A stretch of 46,456 nt of DNA from Spirochaetaceae bacterium (lineage in GTDB: Bacteria > Spirochaetota > Spirochaetia > Treponematales > Treponemataceae). The position numbers and the translations under genes are program-made. Where the stretch lies: positions 1-46,456 of the forward strand of contig JAGBFB010000023.1 of the NCBI GenBank assembly GCA_017936665.1. The letters are read 5' to 3'. This document shows, in pieces, positions 8,463 through 17,206 of the stretch (positions are counted from its first letter, which is position 1; every line of letters begins with the position of its first letter). The notes under the pieces are model-generated. The model did not search any database. It saw only the letters and a program-made list of their open reading frames with translations, and had not been told where the DNA came from.

Positions 8463-10265
8463 ATGTCAGAAAATACAAAACCCATAAAGAGTTCAGCCAA
8501 GGCATCTGGAAAGTTGCATCCTGCGATTCCTGGTATTGGTTCTTTTTTGTTAATGGGTGTTGGACAGGCTATAAACAAAAACTGGATTAAAGCATTATGT
8601 TTTTTTCTTATACCTGTTCTTGTTTTAGTAGTAGAATTTTCATCATCAAACTGGGGAAAATATATTAAAATGCAGTCTGGTTCTATGGACGAATATATTT
8701 CTCAACAAGTTGTAGATTATGGTGAATATGCTACAATCGATGAAGAAGCTGATTATCTCGGAATTGAAGGCGAAGATGATTGGTCAGCTTTTTTTGGAGA
8801 TGAAGAATCTTCTGATGAAGAATACGCAGAAGAAGATTGGAGTGATTTCTTTGAAACTAGTGATGAAGAATATTACGAGGATGAATACTACGAAGAGGAA
8901 GTTCCTCAATATGAATATCCTCGATATGATTTATCTCCAAACGGCGAAAAATACGTAGTTCGTGACTTTGGTGGTTTCTTTACTAAAGGTCTATGGGGCT
9001 TAGTAACTCTTGGTCGTGTTGTTATTGATCAAGAATATGCCGGTAAAATCATGACTTTAAATAACTACACAACAAGATGGTTGACTGCTGATAACTCTAC
9101 AGTGTTGTTGGGTAACGGTCTTATTACTCTTGTTTTCGTTATTTTATATATAATGGCTTGGGTTCTTTGTATTGTTGATGCAGTAAAAGAAAGAAAATCA
9201 ATCAATGAAACTGGTGTTGCAGAATCATTCAAAGACTTTGTTAAGAGATTGTGGAGTAACGCATATGTTTATATTATGTTGATGCCTGCATTTATCTTAA
9301 TCTTGTTCTTCACATTGATTCCTTTCTTGTACACATTTATTATCGCATTTACAAACTATACATACCGAATCAAACTTGGTGCTGCTCTTGTTGAATGGGC
9401 TGGTTTCTCTGCTTTTGGTCAAGCAGTTACTGACCCTGAGTGGTTATCAATTTTTGCTAAGGTATTCTTGTGGACAGTATTCTGGGCATTTATGTCATCA
9501 TTTACTGTATACAGTCTTGGTTTTGTAAACGCACTTGTTATCGAATCACCAATGGTTAAAGGTAAAAAGATTTGGCGTACAATTCTTATCTTACCTTGGG
9601 CTATTCCAGGCTTGATTACATTGATGCTTTTCAAGAACGCTTTCAACAAAGATGGTCTTATTAACCAGATTTTGTGGGCAACTGGTTCTATGGAAAGTGT
9701 ATCTAATTTCTTATACAACATCGGATTGCAAGGAAAAGCCGACGTACCTATTTTCTGGTTTGACCCATGGTACAACGGAAATCTTTCTAAATTCTGTGTA
9801 ATTTTTGTTAACTTGTGGCTTGGTGCTCCATACCACATGATGATGATTATTGGTTGTCTTGCAACTATTCCAAAGGACTTATACGAAGCAGCAAATATCG
9901 ATGGTGCTACAGGATGGCAAAGATTTAAAGCTATTACATTACCGTCAGTATTGTCAGCTACTATACCTTCTTTGATTATGACATTCTCATTCAACTTTAA
10001 CAACTTCGGTGCTATTTACTTCTTGACTGGTGGTGGACCTGCATGGAATCCATCTCAAGTTCCAGATACAATGCGTGTTCTTGGTTCAAGTTTGCCAGGA
10101 CAAACAGATATTCTTATTTCATGGATTTATAAACTTTCATTTACTAAGAACTCTGAAATGTTCAACGTAGCTGCTGTATATTCTATCTTCATCTTCTTAA
10201 TTGTTGGTGGATTTGCTGTTTACAGTTTGCTTAGATCTAAATCTTTCTCTGAGGATGGTGAATAA
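8463..10265 (+). CDS. malF: Maltodextrin ABC permease, MalF-type, with acidic extracytoplasmic loop
   Basis: This is one of the two membrane subunits of the importer. The 600 residues hold a first hydrophobic segment (about 43-58), a long hydrophilic loop, a second segment (about 217-238), and then the canonical permease core. The core carries the EAA loop (YEAANIDGATGWQRF followed by ITLP) that contacts the ATPase. The loop at about 70-153 is extraordinary: around 30 Asp/Glu between 85 and 146, many Tyr/Trp/Phe and no Lys or Arg. It contains a doubled motif, DDWSAFF (105-111) and EDWSDFF (124-130). By the positive-inside rule it should face the periplasm, where the binding protein docks. The start is supported by GAGGAG 7 nt upstream. 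Confidence 0.9.
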   Translation: MSENTKPIKSSAKASGKLHPAIPGIGSFLLMGVGQAINKNWIKALCFFLIPVLVLVVEFSSSNWGKYIKMQSGSMDEYISQQVVDYGEYATIDEEADYLGIEGEDDWSAFFGDEESSDEEYAEEDWSDFFETSDEEYYEDEYYEEEVPQYEYPRYDLSPNGEKYVVRDFGGFFTKGLWGLVTLGRVVIDQEYAGKIMTLNNYTTRWLTADNSTVLLGNGLITLVFVILYIMAWVLCIVDAVKERKSINETGVAESFKDFVKRLWSNAYVYIMLMPAFILILFFTLIPFLYTFIIAFTNYTYRIKLGAALVEWAGFSAFGQAVTDPEWLSIFAKVFLWTVFWAFMSSFTVYSLGFVNALVIESPMVKGKKIWRTILILPWAIPGLITLMLFKNAFNKDGLINQILWATGSMESVSNFLYNIGLQGKADVPIFWFDPWYNGNLSKFCVIFVNLWLGAPYHMMMIIGCLATIPKDLYEAANIDGATGWQRFKAITLPSVLSATIPSLIMTFSFNFNNFGAIYFLTGGGPAWNPSQVPDTMRVLGSSLPGQTDILISWIYKLSFTKNSEMFNVAAVYSIFIFLIVGGFAVYSLLRSKSFSEDGE

Positions 10266-10266
10266 G

Positions 10267-11160
10267 ATGGCTAAGAATAAAACTGCAATTAGTTCTTACG
10301 TTGTTAAAGAACGACTTCAACAAATTTTCTTATATGTTTGGTTGTCATTAGCATGTATTATTGTTTTAGTGCCAATTTTGTGGATGGTTTCTGCATCATT
10401 TACTGAAGGTAGATTGCTTCAAAATGTTCCATTGTTGCCAGATCCAGAAAAGTTTTCATTAGAGCATTTTAAGTATTTGTTTACTTATAAGTCATCAACA
10501 GATGCTATTGCATCAGACTTTATTCTTTCTTTCTTGAGAACATTGTCTGTTGCTGTAATAACAACAGTTGGTATTGTAATTATTTCTGCTATGACAGGTT
10601 ACGTTTTCTCACGTTTCCGTTTTGCAGGAAAGAAACAGTTCCTTCTTATCATGATGCTTTTGCAAATGTTCCCATCGTTCATGGGTATGCTTGCATTGTT
10701 CATGATGTTTAGAAGTTTTGGTTGGTTAAATAATCCTTTATATTTGTCTTTGATTTATATTGCAGGAAGTATCCCAACTAACACTTATTTGTTACGTGGT
10801 TATTTACGTGGTATTCCAATGTCTATCGACGAAGCTGCTACAATTGACGGTGCTACACAAACACAAATCTTTATTAAATTGATTTTGCCTTTGTCAAAAC
10901 CAATGATTGGATTCGTTGCTGTAAGTGCTTTCATGTCTCCTTGGATGGACTATATGTTGCCTCAACAGTTATTGAACATGAAAAATCAAACAGTAGCTTT
11001 GTACTTGTTTAGATTGAATGACCCTTTAACACCTGTATATTATAACCCATTGAACTTCATGGCTGGAGCTCTTATTCTTGCTATTCCTATTACAATCGTA
11101 CAGATGGCAATGCAGAAGTACATTGTTTATGGTATGGCTGCTGGTGCAGAAAAAGGTTAA
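10267..11160 (+). CDS. malG: Maltodextrin ABC permease, MalG-type
   Basis: This is the second membrane subunit of the importer (297 residues). The ATG at 10267 begins 1 nt after the malF stop, so translation is probably coupled. A longer frame from 10201 overlaps malF and is not credible. The protein has six predicted membrane segments and the EAA loop DEAATIDGATQTQIF followed by LILPLSKP, the contact site for the MsmX-like ATPase. The length and the C-terminal hydrophobic end (YIVYGMAAGAEKG) match MalG/MdxG relatives. No ATPase gene follows. The only one in the window is 6 kb downstream and has its own promoter. Confidence 0.9.
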   Translation: MAKNKTAISSYVVKERLQQIFLYVWLSLACIIVLVPILWMVSASFTEGRLLQNVPLLPDPEKFSLEHFKYLFTYKSSTDAIASDFILSFLRTLSVAVITTVGIVIISAMTGYVFSRFRFAGKKQFLLIMMLLQMFPSFMGMLALFMMFRSFGWLNNPLYLSLIYIAGSIPTNTYLLRGYLRGIPMSIDEAATIDGATQTQIFIKLILPLSKPMIGFVAVSAFMSPWMDYMLPQQLLNMKNQTVALYLFRLNDPLTPVYYNPLNFMAGALILAIPITIVQMAMQKYIVYGMAAGAEKG

Positions 11161-11169
11161 AAAAAATTC

Positions 11170-12051
11170 ATGAACAAAAAAAGCACTAAGCTTTTAGAAG
11201 TTTTTAAGGCACAAGTTTCCAACAAATCGGCGGAGGCTTGTGCCGATATTTCTATATTGCTACTTATCTTTATTATTATTTCTTCAATTTTTATAATTTC
11301 TTACTCATTTATCAATCAGCGTGTAAAACAAAGTGTTACCATGGCAGATGCTCGTTTGTATCCTGGTTTAGGTGGAGTTTTACAAGATATTGGTAAGTTG
11401 GATGCTTCTTTTTCAATTAATGATGAAAAATTAATGTATTCATTTAATATGCCAGAACGATTTGAATCAAATGGGTGGATTGTTTATTTTACAAAAGACA
11501 ATCCAGAAGAAATTATTGAAAATGAACAAACTGCTTCATATCAACCGATAATTATTTTTTCCGAAGATACTTTATTTATTAGTCAACCTCATCATCAAAT
11601 ACGATTGTCTAGTAAGTATAATTCATTAGGATTTTTTACTTCAAATGAATTAAAAAAGGTTATTGGTAATAAAGCTGAAATGGTAAACTTTACAAAGGCT
11701 TTTCTTTTTTCAGCTTCTGTTGCAGAAACACCTATTGCAATAGTTCAAATGGTTGGATTAATGGCAATTCAGTATTTATTTTATATTGTTGTTGCTGCTC
11801 TGCTTTTAAGTATGTCAAGATTGAAAGCGATGAAAGGTACTAATCTGGAAAGAATTTCAAAATTCTTACCATCACTTAAAATTGTTACTTCAATTGGACT
11901 TTTACCTGCAATCATTGTTGCTTTAGTTTCATATTTCAATTCATCCTTTGGTATGTCATTTGGATGGGTTATTTTCTGTTTAATTGTTGGTGTTAGAACC
12001 ATGATTATTTACATGAAACGAGTTAGAAGTAAATCTGTTGCAGAATTATAA
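11170..12051 (+). CDS. DUF1189-like integral membrane protein of the maltodextrin operon
   Basis: The function is unknown. The 293 residues have one N-terminal membrane segment (about 27-49), an extracytoplasmic domain of roughly 130 residues, and then three C-terminal segments (about 188-212, 233-252 and 258-277). That layout, and the position directly after the MalG gene, resembles the DUF1189 protein YvdJ in the Bacillus subtilis maltodextrin operon (mdxEFG-yvdJ). The assignment rests on topology and context because no catalytic motif is visible. The gene starts 9 nt after the malG stop with only a poor SD, so coupling to malG is likely. A helper of importer assembly or regulation is possible, but this is inference. 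Confidence 0.65.
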   Translation: MNKKSTKLLEVFKAQVSNKSAEACADISILLLIFIIISSIFIISYSFINQRVKQSVTMADARLYPGLGGVLQDIGKLDASFSINDEKLMYSFNMPERFESNGWIVYFTKDNPEEIIENEQTASYQPIIIFSEDTLFISQPHHQIRLSSKYNSLGFFTSNELKKVIGNKAEMVNFTKAFLFSASVAETPIAIVQMVGLMAIQYLFYIVVAALLLSMSRLKAMKGTNLERISKFLPSLKIVTSIGLLPAIIVALVSYFNSSFGMSFGWVIFCLIVGVRTMIIYMKRVRSKSVAEL

Positions 12052-12066
12052 TTTTTAGGAATCTTT

Positions 12067-14280
12067 ATGTTTACTAATCTTTCTATTGATATAAATAAAA
12101 AATCAAATCTATGTTTTTCCTATACTGATAGGATTAATTCTTATTTGCATATTCATTGTTTAGATGATGATTTAACTGATGGTTTGCACTATGATAACAA
12201 ACAACTTTTAAAAAATATTTGTATCTATGATAAAAGTAAACATAAGATTCTTACTGCAAAAGATTGTGATAAAATAATTTATACACCTTATTGTACAGAT
12301 TTATGTTATGAAAATGTAAAATTAAAAATTTCTTTGTTGTTAAATACAAAGACAGAACTTCCTGTTTTAAGTGTTGCTTTTATAAATTCCGAAAATGTAA
12401 AAAATTTATATCCTGCAATTTTAATTGTTAAAGATGTTTCAAATCCTTATTTTTATGATGAATTAGGAAATCAAATAAATTCAGTAGAATCTGCTGAAAC
12501 TATTCAAGATTTATTTTTTATAGAAGATACAAATGTAAACAAATTTTATTGTGCATTTGAAAAAGATTTATCAGCAGAAAAAGTACAAAATTTTAATAAT
12601 GAACATGTAAAACAGATAAATGAATTTTTTTCTAAATTTTCTTTATCGTTAGATGATAAAATTACACAAGCTACTTATTGGGCTTTGTTTTCTGGATGGA
12701 TGTTAGTTACTGGAAAAACTCATCGTGGAATTTGGGCAGGACTTCCTTGGTTTAGAGATAATTGGGGCAGGGACACTTTTATATCATTAAGTGGGATTTT
12801 GCTTGTTTCTGGTCAATTTGCTGAAGCAAAAGCCGTAATTTCTTCTTTTGCAGAATTTCAAGATTGTAATCCAGATAGTCCAACTTATGGAAGAATTCCG
12901 AATAGATACGTGAACAAAGATGATGTGATTTACAACACAGCTGACGGAAATTTGTGGTTTATCCGAGAAGTTTGGGAATATATTCAATACACAGGTGATG
13001 TAGAGTTTTTAAATTCTATGTGGCCTGTAGTAAAATTGGCTGTAGAATCAGATATACAAAATAGAACAGATGAATATGGGTTTTTGCTTCATGGGGATGC
13101 TGATACTTGGATGGATGCAAGAATTGAAGGAAAGCAGCCTTTGTCTCCTCGTGGTTCTAGAGCAAACGACATTCAAATTTTATGGTATACAGCCTTGCAA
13201 ATTGCTTCAAAAATTGCAACTTATGTAAATAAAAAAGAAATTGGAGAAGTTTGGAAAGATAAGGCTATTAAGTTAAAAGAAAATTTTATTGAACAGTTTT
13301 TTGATGCTGATAACAATTTAATTGCAGATTGCTTAAAATCAGAAAATAAAAAAGATTTTTCTTTAAGGCCAAATTTATTTTTTACTTTTTCAGTTCCTTC
13401 TCTATTACAAAAAACTGATACGCAGTTTTTAACTGACGAACAAAAATATGCAGTAATTGAAAACGCCTTTTCAAAATTAGTTTTTGAGTATGGTGTTTTA
13501 TCTTTGAATCAAGAACACGAATATTTTCATCCATATCATGATAAGTGCGAAAAACATCACAAAGATTCAGCTTATCACAATGGAACAATCTGGCTTTGGA
13601 ATTCAGGACCTGTAATCGATTCATTGTGTTCAATTTATCATCAAGATGACGCATATAAATTAACTTGTTTTCATATAAAACAGATGTTGGATACAGATGA
13701 TACAGAAACTTTTGCAAGTAGATGTGTTGGTTCTTTAAGTGAAAATATCAATGCTTACAAAGTGAAAAATAAAATTTATCCTTCTGGAACTTGGTCTCAG
13801 GCATGGAGTGTTTCAGAGTTTTCAAGAAATGTTTTTCAATCCTATTGTGGACTTAGACCAGATTTATTAAATAAAAAAATATATTTTACACCTGCTTTTC
13901 CTTTTGATTGGAAGAATGGTGAAGTAAAATTTGCTATAGGGAATACTTTCTGTAATCTAAAATGGACAGAAAATAATTCTTATCAAAAAAAAGGCGTTAG
14001 TTACTATAATTTTAACTTTCAACTAGAAAATCCTTTGGAATTATCAATAGAAGTTTTTGCTTTTTTTAGTGATCAATTAATATCAAAGGATTTTACATTT
14101 AATGATGGCACTTTATCATTTATTGCGGGTGTTCCTCATAAAGAAGATAAATTTAAATTTAGTCAAGCAAAAAAATTAGGATTATTTAGTAAAAAACCAA
14201 AATCTGTTACTAAAAAAAATTACTTGAACGATATAATTCTTTCTAGTGAAGATTCTGGATATTTTACACCTGTTAAATAA
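12067..14280 (+). CDS. Amylo-alpha-1,6-glucosidase (GH133 glycogen debranching enzyme)
   Basis: This enzyme hydrolyses alpha-1,6 branches of glycogen or limit dextrins in the cytoplasm (no signal peptide). The 737 residues have an N-terminal beta-rich domain (about 1-180) and a C-terminal (alpha/alpha)6 barrel with the family marks. These are GLPWFRDNWGRDTFISLSG, YNTADGNLWF, HGDADTWMDA, the SPRGSRANDIQILWY segment, YHNGTIWLWNSGP and GTWSQAWSVSE. There is no GH13 transferase half, so this is the bacterial single-activity form. It starts 15 nt after the DUF1189-like gene, with TAGGA 6 nt before the ATG, so it belongs to the importer operon. Its last 61 bp overlap the 3' end of the convergent M16-like gene. 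No terminator is seen. Confidence 0.88.
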   Translation: MFTNLSIDINKKSNLCFSYTDRINSYLHIHCLDDDLTDGLHYDNKQLLKNICIYDKSKHKILTAKDCDKIIYTPYCTDLCYENVKLKISLLLNTKTELPVLSVAFINSENVKNLYPAILIVKDVSNPYFYDELGNQINSVESAETIQDLFFIEDTNVNKFYCAFEKDLSAEKVQNFNNEHVKQINEFFSKFSLSLDDKITQATYWALFSGWMLVTGKTHRGIWAGLPWFRDNWGRDTFISLSGILLVSGQFAEAKAVISSFAEFQDCNPDSPTYGRIPNRYVNKDDVIYNTADGNLWFIREVWEYIQYTGDVEFLNSMWPVVKLAVESDIQNRTDEYGFLLHGDADTWMDARIEGKQPLSPRGSRANDIQILWYTALQIASKIATYVNKKEIGEVWKDKAIKLKENFIEQFFDADNNLIADCLKSENKKDFSLRPNLFFTFSVPSLLQKTDTQFLTDEQKYAVIENAFSKLVFEYGVLSLNQEHEYFHPYHDKCEKHHKDSAYHNGTIWLWNSGPVIDSLCSIYHQDDAYKLTCFHIKQMLDTDDTETFASRCVGSLSENINAYKVKNKIYPSGTWSQAWSVSEFSRNVFQSYCGLRPDLLNKKIYFTPAFPFDWKNGEVKFAIGNTFCNLKWTENNSYQKKGVSYYNFNFQLENPLELSIEVFAFFSDQLISKDFTFNDGTLSFIAGVPHKEDKFKFSQAKKLGLFSKKPKSVTKKNYLNDIILSSEDSGYFTPVK

Positions 14281-15662
14281 TACCATTGTTCATTATTTGA
14301 CATCAAAATATCAATTGCCTCATACAAGGATTCTTTTGTAACTTGCTGAATTTTATTTTCAAGTTGAAACATAAAATCAGTTGAGTTGCTTAAAGTTAAT
14401 CCTTGTATCATTAAAAAAACTTTTTCTTTAGAAGTTGAAGTATTTGCATAAAGGGAATTTATAAGTTTGTTTTTATAGTTTTCTAATTTTTCTTCAACTG
14501 GAATTAAAATAAATTCATTATTATTTTCTGGAGCTTCTAATTTGCTAGAAATTGTATTTTTGCTTTTTAAAATTTCTTTGGCTTGTTTTATTCCTTCAAA
14601 AAATTTTTCTTTATTGCTAATTCTATATCCAAGAGTTGTAAAAAAAGGTTTGTTGCAAAGATTGATATTTGTACCTACAGAATAACAAGAACCATTTTGT
14701 TCGCGAACAATGTTGTGTAATAAATCTGAATACATTAAAATTGCTAAATATGAACTTACAAATGAATTGTCAGTTGCTTCTGGTAAATTGGAATAACTTA
14801 TTGCATAATCAATTAGTTTATTTTCGTTTTTATTAAATTCAACAAGTGATGAATCAAATTGATAAATAAATTTTTGATGATTTTTATTTTCTGTAAGTTT
14901 TATTTTTCCAAAAGATTTTTCTAATTCTTTTAAGAAAATTTTTGTTTCAAATTTTCCTGAACACAAAATGTATATTGAATTTTTGGTAAATAAACTTTGA
15001 TAAAAATTTTCTAAATCTTTTTTTGTAATTTTGTTTATGCTTTCTAATGTTAAATTATTCTTTCCTAAAAAATTTGTTTTGTTTCGTAAATCATTATTTG
15101 CAAGTTCTGTTAAAAGATTTAAATCTTTTTTTGAAATATTTTCTAATGAAAATTTTTTGCCTGAAATTTCATTTTCAAAATTAGAAAATTCAGGATTTAA
15201 GATTGCATCTTTAAAAACAGGAAAAACTACAGAAAAATATTTTGTTAAAGAAGTCATTGTAATAGAAGAAAAAACTGAACTTGCTGTGTAATCTAAAGTT
15301 GCTAATTTTGAATCAAGTAATTTTGTTTTATTTTCAAAGGAAAAATGTTTAGATTCACTTGTCATCATATCTAGAGTTAAATTTGAAAGTCCGCTTTTAT
15401 CATTTTCTAAAGTTGAGGCACCTGTTTCAAAATAAATACTGATTGTGTTCATTTTAGAATTGGGATTATTATTTATTACAACTTTTATTCCATTTGAAAG
15501 TTTTGTATTTATCGTATTTTTTTTGTAGTTCTGATAAAAAACACTTTCATTTATTTCATTGTTTTTACTTTTGGAATTTGATGTTGTTACACAACTAGAA
15601 AGTAAATTTAATATCATTATGAAAAATAAAATTTGCATTGAAAAAAATAATTTTGTTTTCAT
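14220..15662 (-). CDS. M16 peptidase-like lipoprotein lacking the zinc motif (non-catalytic partner)
   Basis: This 480-residue protein belongs to the M16 (pitrilysin/processing peptidase) fold, which works as pairs of a catalytic and a non-catalytic half. A lipoprotein signal is visible (hydrophobic 5-20, LLSSC). The N-terminal half aligns in pattern with its neighbour (GIKVVINNNPNSKMNTISIY, then GLSNLTLDMM). The HxxEH site is replaced, so it cannot bind the catalytic zinc. The C-terminal half has the usual M16 structure (NSIYILCSGKFE ... REQNGSCYSVGTNI). It starts 14 nt after the catalytic gene, with an AAAGGTG SD. Its 3' end overlaps the convergent GH133 gene by 61 bp. Confidence 0.8.
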   Translation of the reverse strand: MKTKLFFSMQILFFIMILNLLSSCVTTSNSKSKNNEINESVFYQNYKKNTINTKLSNGIKVVINNNPNSKMNTISIYFETGASTLENDKSGLSNLTLDMMTSESKHFSFENKTKLLDSKLATLDYTASSVFSSITMTSLTKYFSVVFPVFKDAILNPEFSNFENEISGKKFSLENISKKDLNLLTELANNDLRNKTNFLGKNNLTLESINKITKKDLENFYQSLFTKNSIYILCSGKFETKIFLKELEKSFGKIKLTENKNHQKFIYQFDSSLVEFNKNENKLIDYAISYSNLPEATDNSFVSSYLAILMYSDLLHNIVREQNGSCYSVGTNINLCNKPFFTTLGYRISNKEKFFEGIKQAKEILKSKNTISSKLEAPENNNEFILIPVEEKLENYKNKLINSLYANTSTSKEKVFLMIQGLTLSNSTDFMFQLENKIQQVTKESLYEAIDILMSNNEQWYYLTGVKYPESSLERIISFK

Positions 15663-15676
15663 CTATATCACCTTTG

Positions 15677-17098
15677 TTATTTTAATAAAATAAAACCTTG
15701 GTTTTGAAAATTTTTAGCTTCTTCTGAAAAAGCTGAATCATTAAGACAAACTGTTACTGTAAAATTTTTATTCAAAAAATATTTATTACAAAATTCTTTT
15801 ATATCATCATTTGAAATTTCGTTTACCTTTTCATAATAAGTTAAACCTACATCCATAGAAGCTACTGCCCAATAAAATCGTAAAAAAGAAATATATGAAT
15901 TAGGATTTTCGTCTTCGATAATTTTCATGTCAATCAATTTTTCTTTTGTTGTTTTGTATTGATATTCAGAAAAATATTTTTCATTTTTAGAAATTTCAGG
16001 AAATTCTTTTAAAGTAACATAATTGATAATTTTCAAAATTGTTTCATCTAATTTTTTATTTTGTGGATTCAAATTAAAATATAAATTGATTGTACCATTT
16101 TGAGTTGTTGTCAAATATTCAAATTGAAATTGATTAACTGCATTTTCATTATTATCAGCTTTTAAACTTTTTATACTTCTAAGAAATTTATTATTTGGAG
16201 TTTCTAGTAGTTTTGCCAAAAAATCAGCGTAATAAGTATCCTCAATTGAATTTATTGAATTTGGTCCTTGATAAGAAATTAATAAATTAGCAGAATATTG
16301 TGAATCTTTTACAAGAAAATAATTATCTTTTATTGTTGGTCTAACATTTTCTTGTTTTTGCAAAATTGATTTTTTATTTTTTGAAGGTTCCCATTGACCA
16401 AAATATTTTTCAACAGTTTCTAAAGCAAAATTTTTATCAACTGCTCCACTAATAAAAATTGCACAATTGTTTGGAACATAATATTCTTTTTGCATTTTGA
16501 TTAAATCTTCAACAGTTGCTGAATTTATTTTTTCTGGATTGCCACTAACAATTTTTTGTTCTGCATTGGGATAAAAACTTTTTTGTATCGATTTAAAAAT
16601 CAATAAATTTGTATTTGTTACATCATCTAAAATTTCTGAAATTACAACTTTTTTTTCTCTTTCAAGTTCTTCTTTATCAAACAAGGGCGATGTTACTGCA
16701 CTTGCCCAAAATTCAATCCCTTTTTCAAATGAAGTTGCTGGTATTTGAAAAAAATAATTTACATAATCAGATGCTGTTGTTCCATTATACCCTGAAACTC
16801 CAAGTTTACTCATTGCGTCATTTATCTGGGCAGAATTTTTATATAATGAATTGCCCTTAAAAAGCATATGTTCGTAAAGGTGAAAAAGCCCTTCATTTTC
16901 TGTAGTTTGATAATTTCCACCTGCTTTGAAAGCAAGTTCAATGTAGACTAGGGGAGTGTCGTAATTTTCTAAAATGATGATTTCAAGACCGTTTTTTGCC
17001 ACAGTATGAAAAATTTGATTTGTATATTCTTGAGCATAAATTGATGATAAAATACCTAAAAATATCAGCAAAAATGATAAAATTTTTCTATTAAACAT
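15677..17098 (-). CDS. M16 family zinc metallopeptidase (catalytic)
   Basis: This is a secreted or periplasmic zinc peptidase of 473 residues with a signal peptide (cleavage probably after IYA at about 22). The inverted zinc site HLYEH (73-77) is present, with the distal glutamate in EKKVVISEILDD (about 155), so the enzyme should be active. The second M16 domain follows. It is the first gene of a two-gene unit with the non-catalytic lipoprotein, and the two probably form a heterodimer that anchors the enzyme to a membrane. The start has no SD. TAAAAT lies 5 nt upstream with TTGTAA 17 nt further, so a leaderless transcript is likely. A link to starch use is not evident, and it may simply be an insertion between the operon and its ATPase. 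Confidence 0.87.
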   Translation of the reverse strand: MFNRKILSFLLIFLGILSSIYAQEYTNQIFHTVAKNGLEIIILENYDTPLVYIELAFKAGGNYQTTENEGLFHLYEHMLFKGNSLYKNSAQINDAMSKLGVSGYNGTTASDYVNYFFQIPATSFEKGIEFWASAVTSPLFDKEELEREKKVVISEILDDVTNTNLLIFKSIQKSFYPNAEQKIVSGNPEKINSATVEDLIKMQKEYYVPNNCAIFISGAVDKNFALETVEKYFGQWEPSKNKKSILQKQENVRPTIKDNYFLVKDSQYSANLLISYQGPNSINSIEDTYYADFLAKLLETPNNKFLRSIKSLKADNNENAVNQFQFEYLTTTQNGTINLYFNLNPQNKKLDETILKIINYVTLKEFPEISKNEKYFSEYQYKTTKEKLIDMKIIEDENPNSYISFLRFYWAVASMDVGLTYYEKVNEISNDDIKEFCNKYFLNKNFTVTVCLNDSAFSEEAKNFQNQGFILLK

Positions 17099-17132
17099 GA
17101 TTTATTTTATCATATTAATAGTGTTTTTACAA
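17099..17132 (-). promoter_or_regulatory. Promoter of the M16 peptidase pair, leaderless type
   Basis: On the minus strand TTGTAA (17132-17127), a 17-nt spacer and TAAAAT (17109-17104) end 5 nt before the ATG, with no SD between. Confidence 0.5.
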
Positions 17133-17141
17133 TAAAAAGGT

Positions 17142-17170
17142 TTGACAGATAACATTTTATGATTTACAAT
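17142..17170 (+). promoter_or_regulatory. Promoter of the msmX-type ATPase gene
   Basis: A consensus TTGACA (17142-17147), a 17-nt spacer and TACAAT (17165-17170) lie upstream. They leave a leader of about 30 nt with the strong SD AAGGAGG before the ATG at 17207. Confidence 0.7.
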
Positions 17171-17206
17171 ATTATTTATAAGATAAATTTAAGGAGGCCT
17201 TAACAA

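Noticed and set aside
9419-10003. Long minus-strand open frame (194 codons) opposite malF
   Set aside because: It lies wholly inside a clear permease gene, has no SD or recognisable domain, and its composition mirrors malF.
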